Below are positions 42,646 through 53,593 of a stretch of 64,000 bases of DNA, piece after piece. The notes under the pieces were generated by a model. It searched no databases. It saw nothing but the letters and a program-made list of their open reading frames with translations, and was not told the DNA's origin. The stretch is from Hypomesus transpacificus. Its lineage: Eukaryota > Chordata > Actinopteri > Osmeriformes > Osmeridae. Position numbers and translations under genes: made by a program. Where the stretch lies: NCBI RefSeq assembly GCF_021917145.1, contig NW_025813796.1:434001-498000 (forward strand), read 5' to 3'. The number at the start of each line of letters is the position of its first letter. The first letter of the stretch is position 1.

Positions 42646-42654
42646 GTCTCGCTC
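42568..42654. repeat. (CT)n microsatellite
   Basis: Long CT array with a few GTCT interruptions, about 140 bases upstream of the proposed first coding exon of kcnip3, perhaps in its 5' UTR or promoter. Confidence 0.95.
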
Positions 42655-42791
42655 TCCCTTTCTCATCGTAGCTGATAAGGCGTCTGTGTATTTTCCAGGG
42701 TTGCGGCTAAATGAAATCATCAAACTTAAAGTGCGCACCACAAAACGAGCTTCTCAGAGCGTTTAACTCAAGTACCAATTACCTTGACTCC

Positions 42792-43869
42792 ATGCAGGTA
42801 TGTTGAATAATATCTACCTTTGGTGCTTGACAGAAGTAGTACAGTCGAGATCGTTTTTTTAAAGAACTGACTTATTTTGTGGTGTTTAAGATCAAGTTGA
42901 TATCCTGTCAGTAATGTGTGATTGTCTCATTGACAACATGTTGTCATCGACGTAACTGGCCGTTATGTTTTGACAGTTTATCGTATGACAATTTCTATTT
43001 GATCACCTGAATTACAATTGTTATAAGGTTTGATACAGATGCTCAGTATGTTTACAGTTTACGTTAAAGGCTATTTGGGAATTGGACGACGACGGATTAT
43101 CTCCTGTGCTTTGAGGAAAGCACTTCACACGCACACAGATTTTCATTCGTTGTCTTCCAAACCTATTCAATTGCATCAGTTTACTTGACAGCTAGACCTT
43201 TTCATGAATCCAAGTTATCAGATATAAAGTGACGTAATGGAGGACGAGTGCCATCACAGGATGTTGACGGTTAAAAATAAGTTTGGAACGGTAGGATTGA
43301 TTGGATGAATATGAGGAATGGTTGGATGAGAAGGAGGCATGTCATGCAAGTGTCCGTTTGGAGTTCATCTTGTAGGGCCAGCTACTTCCTGCAATAATGT
43401 GGATGTAGCGTGAAAAGACCACACACAACCTCAGGTTCATAGAGCACTCTGTTCTTCGGTGTGCTGTCTTTCCCTGGTCTTCCTCTGGGTACTTGGTTGA
43501 AGTTTTTATAAAAGACTTGTGGTGTCTAGTTTCAATTGGTCCTCTCATCCACCCCATGTCACAAAACACTCATGGGACTCAAATATAAGGAGTTTGCTGA
43601 GTAGAGTGTGTGAGTAAGATACAGACACATACAGGCCTACTGTAACTTACTCTGTTGTAAAAAAAAAAGAAAAAAAAAAGGGATTGTGTTCTTAAACCAA
43701 AACAAAAAGCCTGTGTATGGGAATCCCTCTGAGACTGGCCATCTCTCTTTCCTTTGCACAAACAGTTTTGGAGACCATCGACCCAAACTCACCGACGACA
43801 TTACACTCTCCATGTTACAGTATGTCCACCTGACTGCTCTTCCTCCGGTTGTATGTACCGCTTTTGAGT

Positions 43870-43957
<88 letters not shown>

Positions 43958-44442
43958 GAGACACTGCCTCTCTCTCTCTCTGTGGCATTAATCAGTCGAG
44001 TCTCAGATGCTCCAATCAGTCAACCATGATGAGCATGACTCTGCCATGTTTTTCATGTGAACCACTCTACAACCCTTTCGGGCAACTAAAGAATTTCTAA
44101 ATATGGCGAAGAAAAGGTTATGTAATGAAAAGCTTCTTTTTTTTCTCTCCACACAAAGCAACTGTAAAAGGAACAACACACAATTAAATACAGTATGGTA
44201 CAGGAGATGTTCTTAGAGTAAATCGTGTTTGAGTCAGTGGAAAAAGCAAGGATATCAAAAGGTAATGCAATCCGACTGAAAATGAATTATTCATCAATCA
44301 GTTCATCGGGGCAAATTCAACTTTATTTTTCTGTGATCCCCTATTGTGAAAACAGTTTTAGAAATGTGCATTTTATGAATTTCCCATGGGGGTCCTAGAG
44401 TAAGTGTTGTGAGAGAGAGAGATGGAGAGAGAGACAGAGAGG

Positions 44443-44491
<49 letters not shown>

Positions 44492-45227
44492 CCTGTCTCT
44501 CTGTGTGGCGAGAGAGAAAGAGTAGGATGAAAATACCAGTATAAATGTAAAGGTTCAGTTGCACAGCATACTTAACTCTACAAGCCAGTGTAACATTGCA
44601 TTCACCTCAGGGATAGGTCCCAACAGTTTTCTTTTTATCTTAGATTTTTTTAGGGGATATCCCCATTACTGTCAGGTACAGTAGGTACATTTATACTGGT
44701 TAACAGTTTAATTGTGGACTGCCTCATTTCCTCATTTTCCCTCATTTCCTCATTTCCAGTCTCCATGTGCAGTCCATGAGGACAGTAGAGGAATGCTGTG
44801 TCTGTGCTGCCCCCCCCCCCCCCACACGCACACAGACATTTACATTTTCAAGGATCAGAAGTGCAAAGTTCCATTGTTATGTAGGAAGGGTCTGTATTTA
44901 CCTGTCACACCATTGAAGGGGTTTTACAGTGTGTGACCACCAGTGAATCTCTTTCCATTGTCGGATCATGGGGTGGGTGCAGTTAGAAGACGATACAGCC
45001 TGCCACCGCACACAGGGCTGGCTGTGTCGCCATGTTAATAATGCAAGATCGTAAATGCCAGCTCCCAAAGTCTTCTGCTCTTGAGTTACCACGTCCTAAA
45101 GGGTGCTACTGGCACTGTGTGGATTACAATATGAACTGAGGACAACAGCACAGATGAAAATGTCATTTATAGTTTGCTTTGAGCATGGACCGACCCTGCC
45201 TTGTTTTGGATATATTGATTCTGGGCA

Positions 45228-45259
<32 letters not shown>

Positions 45260-46370
45260 TCTTGTATCTGTCCCGGTGTTTAACATAGGGACACTGAGAC
45301 AATCCTTGCAATGGCAGCTGACTCTGATCTTTTATTGATGCTGTTTTAAAGAGAGTGAATTATTGAGTGTGTTTCTCGACGCTCCGTGCGCCCTGGCTTC
45401 CTTTCATATTCAAATAAGGAAGGAGGCGGGAGTCAGAGGGATCTCCCCCTCCATGCTCCTTCTGGCTTCAAACACTGCAACAACAACAAGACCCACAGTC
45501 CGTCCCCCCCCCCCCCCCCCGCCCACCTTCATCTCCGTGGCGCCCACAGAAAGGCACGGGCGGAGGTGGCCCCTGTGGTGTCTGTCCTTCCGCACGCCTC
45601 ACCAATCCCAGCCCTTCAATCAGTACGACGGCTATGTCGGCTTGCCTTATGCCCATTATCACCTCTGCGGTGAGCTGCTTTTATTTTCTTTCTCCAGCCG
45701 GCCTGCCTTCTCTGAGAGCTGGGGCGTTCAACAGCTTCTGTCACGTGAACGTGGTTCTTCTCTCTCCACCCCAGGCTGATGGGAAGGGGCCGGACAGGGG
45801 CCTACTGCCTGATGCCAATGGGAAGGAGCCAAGCCCGGCGGGCCAGAGGGAGGGGGCCAAGTGGCAAAAGCCGAGGATCACCCGGAAGTCTCTGATGAAG
45901 TGTTGTCTCGTCAAGTGGATCATCGCCAGCACGGCAACCCAGGATCCAGGTACGGGGGCCCCGAGGCCGCGTGGCGGCAAGCGCAGGCTATGTCGCCGCC
46001 GGGGGAACACGTGTGCGAGTGCTGTGGGAGGAGAGAGAAGCCAAGCAGAGAGGAGAGGGAGCAGGAGGGGAGACGACAGGAGCGAGGCTTCCAATCCCCT
46101 GGATTATTGAATTTATGAATTTTAATGCCTCCATCCGTCCCATAGAACTCTATTTAAAACTCCCGTCTTCTCATTCCTCCCTTTCCCCGTAGACTGCTTA
46201 CAACAACGCGCGGTCCTCCCCTCTGTCTCTTGGTGCCACTTTAGCTCTAGATCTCTAGATCTATCTATCAATAGACCTCTTTTCTTCCTCTGTTCGTTTT
46301 AGCTCCCTCTTTTGTCCCAGAGAATCGATCATTTAACAGGCTAGTTATGTTCGCTAAGCTGTTGGTCTAT

Positions 46371-46449
<79 letters not shown>

Positions 46450-49400
46450 TCCCTCTCTCTCTCTTTATCTCTCTCTCTTTATCTTTCTCTCTTTATCTCT
46501 CTCTCTCTTTCCCACATGACATATTGTTTTTTGAACTATCAGTGAGTGTTCATTTGGGAGGCTTGGGAGTCAATGTAAATCAAATCTATCTCAGGCAGAA
46601 GGAATGTGGGCAGAGGTTTAAATAAGATTACAGTGACTCATAGCCTCTTGAAACTTTCCTGATTGCTGGAAATGAGTTTAATATCCATGTGATTTTTTAC
46701 GTATGTGGACCTCTTTTGTGCAGCCATATGGAAAAGCAGACACATTTGTCGGATGTACTAAGTCAGAAAGTCTAGTTGCGCTCCCTTAAAGCTTTACAAA
46801 ATGGCACTGCCAGGGCCGGCCCAAGCCTTTACGGGGCCTTAAGCAGAATTGATTTGGGGGCCCCTTGGCGTTGTTAATATATATATATATTTCAAAAAAC
46901 ATTAAACTGTAATTTCATGTGCTCTTGGGGCCCTGTGGTGGCCACGGGGGCCCTAAGCAGTCGCTTAGTTAGCTGATGCCTTGGGTCGGCCCTGGGCACC
47001 GCCACTCTAAGTAGTTGAAGAAGTCCAAGATGAGAGAGTTGGAAGGCCAGCGTGGGCTGTCATACACCCAGGATGACCTAATTTTCCATGCTTGTCTAAA
47101 TTATTGACGGTATCTCGCGGTGCATGCTTTAGACAGGGTTTAACATGTGCATGCAAGCGAGGAACACCGAGGCCCTCGCAATCTTCGCGGCCGCATCTGC
47201 CGTGTTAATCCTGAAATCTGCCTCTCTGTCTCCACTGCAGCATCTGCCGTGTTAATCCTAAAATCTCCCTCTGTGCTCTGCTTCAACTCTCCAGCCCTCC
47301 CACAACCCCACCTCAGAGTGAACTGTGGGGGCAGTGCAACGTTTAGACCACCGATTAGAAACTGTTATTTGAAAGCGTTTTTTTCCCCCTGATTCAGATC
47401 AGTCTGGTACATGCATGGCTCCGGGGCGAGAGACTGATTGTGAACCGGTTTTTGGTTGACCAAGGGACAAGTGCGCAGATTACTGTTCTGTTTGTGTGCA
47501 TGCGTAGGTGTGTGGGTGGGTGCGTGTGCGTGTGCGTGTGTGTACCTCACCATGGTTGAAGCCATAACGTGCATGGATTGCCATCTGCTGGGTGATAGTG
47601 AACATAACATAACAGTTCTTGATATGCACGCCAAAGGGGGGGTCTGGTTCTCTTCCTCGTCGTCTCAGCATCAAAACACACATACAGTAGACAGTGTACA
47701 CGTCATATATTGCTTCTATTATATATCAGGCATATTATTGCATATATTACGACAAATATTGATCACATAGATCAGAATATCAGAAAGGTTATGTGAATAC
47801 AGTAAAATGTCCTGAAGTGAATGAGAGAATGACAGATCACAGGATGTTCTTGAAGTAATGGAGGGGGGGGGGGGGGCTCTGTATGATATATAGGCCTACA
47901 CAGTGATCCTTAATGCACCCATTATTGCTCTTATTAAAATTTTATCATGAGATCAGATTAGACACACCCAAATTTCCTGCACCGGAGTCTTCTAAGTCAG
48001 TAAGTTGATGCTACGCGGTCAGCATTTTGGGAGCTTGGGAATTGTGCTGTTGCATCCTGTGTTTTGAGAGGAAAACCATTCAAACAGAAGTTTGAAGTTT
48101 GAAGACCTCCTGGAGGTGTTGAGCAGGGTCTCACTCACAGTGAGAACTGGACACATCGGAGGCATGCAAGGTATCCATGTTCCTAATGTAACAGCACTTT
48201 TAAAAGCAAGATCTCAGAACACTTATCTCTGTTGGGACCAAACAGGCCACAGATCATGTGACCGGACCTCACCACTCCCTGAAAGAGTGCATATTCAAGT
48301 ACTCCGATCAACTACCCCCCCCCCCCCCCCCCTTTCCTTCTCACCTAAACTTATGCCATTAAGATGTGCACTCTCAGCAGTTGCAAGCTGTCAGAGGATT
48401 CTTTCCTGATCCTTCTATCTTCCAACAACAGATCAAAGACTCAGGTCAAAACAAGGAAGTATTGGGTAGGGTAAGAAGATCATCGAGTCAGATATTGGAT
48501 TGGATGAATTCAAGAAAAAAAATCTCTTCGCTGACACTTATTCAACTCAATTCAACTGACGGCAGGTCTACCAGAGCAGCCTGAATGAGACAGGAGAGAC
48601 AGGCAGCGCCATGCAGGGCAGGGCAGGGCAGGGCAGGGCAGACTCGCTCGCGCTAAGTGCTGGTCATATTCCACCCCATCAGGAAGATGTGGATCAATGC
48701 CTGGTTTACAGCTTTACAGCACATTCTTGTAATGACTAGGCAAACAAGGAAACCTTCTTGCCATCAATTAGAAACTATTAGTAAAAAAAAAAACGACATC
48801 GATCCCATCAGGCTTTGGGCTCCGACCCCCCTTTTGTCTCTTTCTCTCTGTGTCTCTCTGTATCACTTGTTCATGAAGCTGTTCATGGAGAACACCCCTG
48901 ACTGATTTAAGCTTCGAAGGGCTCTGGAGAGACCTGCAGCACGGACAGACAGCTTTCAACTGTGGACCAACTGTAGATGAAGGGGGGAATGTGGTCATGA
49001 GCTCTTCTCCATGGTGTTTGGAACGTACCGGACAAACCACATCGACAGAATGAACGGGCTGGACTAAGAGGGAATATGATGAGCACAGATCTGATTTGAT
49101 GAGGCTATGACGCGAGTGGATTACTTAGATGGTTTTAATACTCGTTATTTGAACTATCACTTGGCTGGTGGAACTCAGCCCATTGGGGACAGAGAGATGA
49201 AGGGTGTCACGTACAAGTGTCTGAACGCTGACATGTCGTTTCCTGTCGTCTCGCTCGTACTGTAGTTGGATATTTGTGCGGGGAAGCACCAGGGAATTGT
49301 TGTTATGCCGTCGTAAAAGCAGTCAAATGCTAAGGGATTGTCAATTAGTTGCATAGCAAAGGAGTACGCTCCACTGATGTTAGTCAGAGTGGGTGATGGA

Positions 49401-52399
49401 TGGCATGGAAGTGATAGCTTTTGTTGTTGTCATCGCTCTGTTTTATGTGGTGCTCAAGCAGTTTGGCATATGGGAACCCCTGTCATTGGACGGTAAGAGA
49501 CAGGGGCAGAAAACGTGCTATTTCCGTCCTTCTTTAGATTTGGGCAAGCCTACAGAGATGTCTTCCTATTAGAAATCTCTTGTATGCATTCAAGAAGGAG
49601 AAACTTTGGAACTTATACACTGTAACTGCCTCTTTCAAACTGACTGTATATGTTTGTTTTTTTCTCTTATGTTTCCCACATATCCTTCTACAATCTCCCC
49701 TCTGTCCTTCACCACATCATTTTTCCTCTTTTCTTTTTATACGTAAGATGGTAAGCGCACACAATAGTAACTCCCTCTTATTTTTTGCTTCAACCAATTG
49801 TTGGGGGTTTTACACTCTCATTACAATGTTCCTGCACGGCACCTGTATTTGTTCGCCTCGTTCTTTCGGAGTCTTGCAGCCTCCACTCTTCCTCCTCTGC
49901 GGTTCCCTTGCACTTTCACCTGTATACCCTGTCTCTGCCTGCTGCTGTTTTCTTCACCATCTCGTCTTTGTCTTTTCAACCCATTCCCTCCCTACAACTC
50001 CTCAATCCCCCCACGCAATGTATCAATCGACTTTGCTGCACATCCTCACGTCGCACTTCTATATCCCGCTCACGCTCTCCTCGTTCTTCCTGCCTTTCGC
50101 TTCCTACTTTCTTCCTTCTTTTGCATTGCCCTCCTTTCCTATTCTCTCGGTTTCTCTTCAATCTGTCCCTCTCTATCAGAAAGTGGGGACAGTGATCTGG
50201 AGCTGTCTGCCGTTCGTCACCAGCCCGAGGGCTTGGAGCAGCTGCAGGCCCAGACCAAGTTCACCCGGAAGGAGCTTCAGTCGCTTTACAGAGGCTTCAA
50301 AAACGTGTGGTTGGGCTCATGGGACCAGGGTGGGCTGGGGATTAGTCATGTGTTGTAACACAGCAATCCAAATGGGAAATAGTTTTTTTTCATTTGATGG
50401 AAATACTCTGTCGAGTAATTTTACACCTGGTTGATCCTCCATTGGCAGATGTGTCGACGTACCAAACAGCAGCTTTTGAATTCTAGTGTTCTGTACATTC
50501 TAGTAGCCAGTCGGTTTAGTTTGGCGTCACACCAAGACAAGACCTAAGGGCTGCCTTGTTTCCCTCTATACAGGAATGTCCAAGTGGCTTGGTGGATGAG
50601 GAAACATTCAAGACTATCTACTCTCAATTCTTCCCTCAGGGAGGTATGTGTGTGATGCAAGCTCAGTAGAGGAGATGCCATAGTAGCAGACACTGCTACC
50701 GATCAATCCCCCAGAGTCAAACATTCACTTATACAAACTTTTAAAACCATTTACAGTTTAGTCAGATAGTTACTAATTTACAAATCCCTGACCCTACGTC
50801 TCTTGCATGGTCAACTTTGGTACTGTTTAGAGAAAGTCTATTCATATGAAACTGTAGTTATATATAGTTGAACGTTGTACATCATTTGTGTTACTGCTTC
50901 ACAGATGCCACCACATACGCACATTTTCTGTTCAATGCTTTTGACTCGGACAGGAATGGCTCCATACGTTTTGAGGTAAGCCGAGCATGGTGTCCATAAC
51001 GACCGCTAATTCTTGTCAAATGTATGTAATCGCTCCTAACAATGTGTTTGATATGAGCTAACCAAAGGCAGGTGTTACAGCAACGCTGACTTTTTCAACC
51101 TTCTTTGGAAGGACTTTGTGATTGGGTTGTCAGTGCTACTAAGAGGGTCTGTGACAGAAAAGCTGCGTTGGGCTTTCAACCTGTACGATATCAACAAAGA
51201 CGGCTACGTCACTAAAGAGGTACAGTGACAACCAGTCCTTCTATGGTGCCATGACTACATGGTGCCATGACTACATGGCGCCATGACTACACGGCACCAT
51301 AGTGCTACATTTTCATATTCTGCAGCATTACAAAAAACTGTCAATCGTGTGCTAACACACACATACACAATTTAGGATTCTGTAATTGTTTTGTTTCTTT
51401 TTCAGGAGATGCTGGCCATTATGACATCCATTTATGATATGATGGGCAGATATACGTCCCCCAGTGTACGCGACGATGACCCTGTAGAGCATGTCGAGAA
51501 GTTCTTTCAGGTACACGTGTCTAGATTCCAGTGGCCATGCTCCACGTTTGACAATGTTGTGACAGTGGGTAACTTCTTTTAAGGCCTTACTGATGTGCTA
51601 TTTTGACCTCTTTAAGAAAATGGACCGTAACCGAGACGGGGTAGTGACCATCGATGAGTTTATTGAGACATGTCAAAAGGTAAACACGTCTTGTGCTGTC
51701 ATTTTGTAAAGTGATACTAGCAGTGGGTTCAATCTCAGACTTCCCTGTTTTGTTGTCAAACCGCACAATGTGACCTTGTAGGTTAAGACGTATTAGATAA
51801 TATCCAATTGCTGTGAAAGTACCGAGTCAATATAGGGAATAGTTAAGTACGAGTTCAAGACAAATTCAACGTCTTTATTACATATGTAAGGTGCAGGTGT
51901 CTGATACACTCAAGTTAAGTATCTCAGAGGACTGGACAAAGAATACAGAAAAGAAGGGCAGTTAATGTGGGCACAATATGGGAGGTTTTACTCCCATAAG
52001 AATGTTAGGGGGTGACATCAACACAGCCTTCGCAAGCACAGACAGACGACGCTGCATTCATGGTGCTAGATAGCGTTTGTTTAGGCTTTAGATAGGGTTC
52101 CTAGAAATGGCCCTGACGTTCCATCTTCTCATGAGCTAATATAGAAGGGCATAGTTCAAACGTTGTTTATGATATTCGGAGCATTCCAAACCGTGTAAAA
52201 GTAATAAAGGAATCATTCATTATTTGTAATCGCTTAGTGACATACCTCTTCATACGTTATAGTGTCAGCTGTTGACAGCGCCAGTATGATCTTCCCTTAA
52301 AACCAACCAACCAACATCAACTGTTCCATCCCATCTGTCTTTCTTCACCAGGATGAAAACATCATGGCCTCCATGCAGCTTTTCGAGAACGTCATCTAG
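42792..52399 (+). CDS. kcnip3: Kv channel-interacting protein 3-like (calsenilin/DREAM)
   Basis: EF-hand neuronal calcium sensor that binds the Kv4 N-terminus and tunes A-type K+ currents; the family member KChIP3 is also calsenilin/DREAM. Exons: candidate 42792-42797 (Met-Gln), 45775-45949, 50180-50304, 50574-50643, 50905-50975, 51112-51219, 51406-51510, 51617-51679, 52352-52399. All joins are in phase; total 256 residues, which I recall as the length of human KChIP3. Exon 45775 encodes the KCNIP3-type stretch [20 protein letters not shown]. The core reads [36 protein letters not shown], then EF-hands [24 protein letters not shown] and [12 protein letters not shown], ending [15 protein letters not shown] and [12 protein letters not shown] favour KCNIP3 over KCNIP1/2/4. 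The two-codon first exon is the weakest part of the model. A second start exon lies at 49396-49492. Confidence 0.9.
43873..43962. repeat. (GA)n microsatellite
   Basis: About 40 GA units, followed after a short gap by (CT)n at 43969-43982, so the region can form a small inverted pair. In the first intron of kcnip3. Confidence 0.95.
44412..44487. repeat. (GA)n microsatellite
   Basis: GA array with GATG/GACA interruptions at its left side, again in kcnip3 intron 1. The sequence after it (ACTGCCTGTCTCTC) resembles the flank of the array at 43873-43962 (ACACTGCCTCTCTCTC). Confidence 0.9.
46372..46511. repeat. (CT)n microsatellite
   Basis: Interrupted CT array with CCCT and TTTAT variants, about 420 bases into the intron after the kcnip3 exon at 45775-45949. 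Confidence 0.93.
46811..46994. mobile_element. hAT-type MITE with 8-bp target duplication
   Basis: 184-bp element with termini CAGGGCCGGCCCAAG and CTTGGGTCGGCCCTG (one mismatch as inverted repeats), G/C-rich subterminal GGGGCC motifs and a short TA array. Flanks ggcactgc (46803-46810) and ggcaccgc (46995-47002) form an 8-bp duplication with one mismatch, the size typical of hAT transposition. Confidence 0.85.
49396..49492 (+). CDS. kcnip3: Alternative first coding exon of kcnip3, KIS-type hydrophobic N-terminus
   Basis: 97 nt from ATG to a GTAAGA donor, encoding 32 codons plus one base: [19 protein letters not shown] followed by [13 protein letters not shown]. The leftover base gives the same phase as the regular exon 45775-45949, so it joins exon 50180 as [10 protein letters not shown]. 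The sequence resembles the K-channel inactivation suppressor (KIS) segment of the KChIP4a isoform, whose start has an acidic residue-rich head, a hydrophobic helix and a QFG motif. The resulting 228-residue isoform would carry a membrane-embedded N-terminus that in KChIP4a removes fast Kv4 inactivation and keeps the complex inside the cell. The exon is too short to appear as a long frame and lies in the intron before the EF-hand exons, the position of such exons in KCNIP genes. Confidence 0.82.
51848..52145 (-). mobile_element. Dispersed repeat copy 2 (unclassified, LTR-like)
   Basis: Reverse-oriented relative of 8207-8651; see that entry for the shared blocks. It lies in the kcnip3 intron between exons 51617-51679 and 52352-52399. 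This copy is about 300 bp and lacks the extra ~150 bp seen near the left side of copy 1. Confidence 0.7.
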
Positions 52400-53593
52400 G
52401 ATCAGCTTAGCCCAACCGTTGACCCTGGATGAATCTGCCCGAGTCTCCGTGACCTCACATGGCTTCCAATGTTGTGAGCCTGCTGGCACCGGACTCCGCA
52501 TTTTGTTTGTTCGGATGGAGGACTGGGAGGTTGACAGGATGGAATGATGAATGCCTTTATTGTCATAACAATGTAATTCAATAACTGCCAGGGGGATGTT
52601 CACAAAAATACCTTTGTACATGTGTCCTATGGGCTGTTTGGTTTCACATGGTAAAAAGTGTTAGTTCCACGTGGTGAAAAATGATCATGATACAGTTCTT
52701 CCTCTTCATTGGGGACATTAAGGAATAACAAAAGGGGAAAAGATGTGTTCATGACGACTGTACTACTATTGTAGAACTTGCATGTTTGCCTGAAACTTTT
52801 GTAAATTGTGCACATATCAATACAACGGAATGCAAGTGTGATTGTGGTTGATTACCCTGAAACAGCTGTATCATATGTTCTTCACGTGAACATTGGTGGA
52901 GGATGCCGAGCGGAAGTGAGGTGGTGCTTGGCAGAGTTCGAGCTCTGATTGGTGAGCGGACAGGCGAGGCTGACAGTTTGGGAACGTAAATGAAAAGCAG
53001 CATGTAAGCGTGCACCAAATAACGTTGAAACAGTTATTCTTGCATGAACTGTGTGAAAGGAGATTAGTGGCACAAACAGTGACCGTCAAACAAACGCACG
53101 GAGACAGGAAGCGCCGCTTCGGAGTTGGCCGATACCTTTTAATGCTCCTGTCAAAATTAAAGGTGAGGTGTTGTGTTGAAAATTGCCCCGCTGCCAGAAT
53201 CTACTCTATATACTCTAATCTATATATCAAATCTATATTTCCTAAGTAACAAAAGAACAACATTATTTAGGCTATAGCCTATTGATCGTATTGCAACACA
53301 CATTAAAAAGGAGCCAGGTGAACGAGATTGAAGAAATGTCTAAACACGACAGAATGTACTCAACACCCTCTTAAAACCAAGAAAACACGAAAAACAGATC
53401 CTTCAAACCAATTAGCAAAGGGTGGGGCCTCAAACTGTCCGAGTTCTGACATTGTTCTCACATCATAGTTTAACCTGCTCCTGCTCTAAGAAGTTGCACA
53501 AGTGTTACCGAACTGCAGCAGTAAAATCTTGTGCACTGCCAAATAAGCTTAATATAAATATCCAATTGCCTACATCGTGGAAAAGATACAAGA
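52400..53593. other. kcnip3 3' UTR and 5' flank of the SLC6 gene
   Basis: About 1.2 kb. A TGCCTTTATTGTCAT block at about 52551 resembles the tail of a common fish LINE. No canonical AATAAA close to the kcnip3 stop was found, so its poly(A) site is not assigned. No other gene is seen. Confidence 0.5.

Larger units (their letters stand above)
37450..42791. other. Intergenic region PCNA-like / kcnip3
   Basis: Contains poly(G) at 38113-38127, a 27-bp-unit minisatellite, a possible LTR fragment, a foldback MITE and a (CT)n repeat. The long open frames here are low-complexity or short. No gene recognised with confidence. Confidence 0.55.

Noticed and set aside
42482-42766. 94-codon frame upstream of kcnip3
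   Set aside because: Half of it is a (CT)n repeat and the rest shows no similarity to a KCNIP N-terminus.
49580-50434. 284-codon open frame
   Set aside because: Pyrimidine-rich intron sequence; it overlaps kcnip3 exon 50180-50304 in the wrong frame and has no domain.
42792-52399. Assignment as KCNIP2 on the basis of human 10q neighbours
   Set aside because: The N-terminal [20 protein letters not shown] block and VRHQPEG core match KCNIP3 better; synteny alone is weaker evidence.
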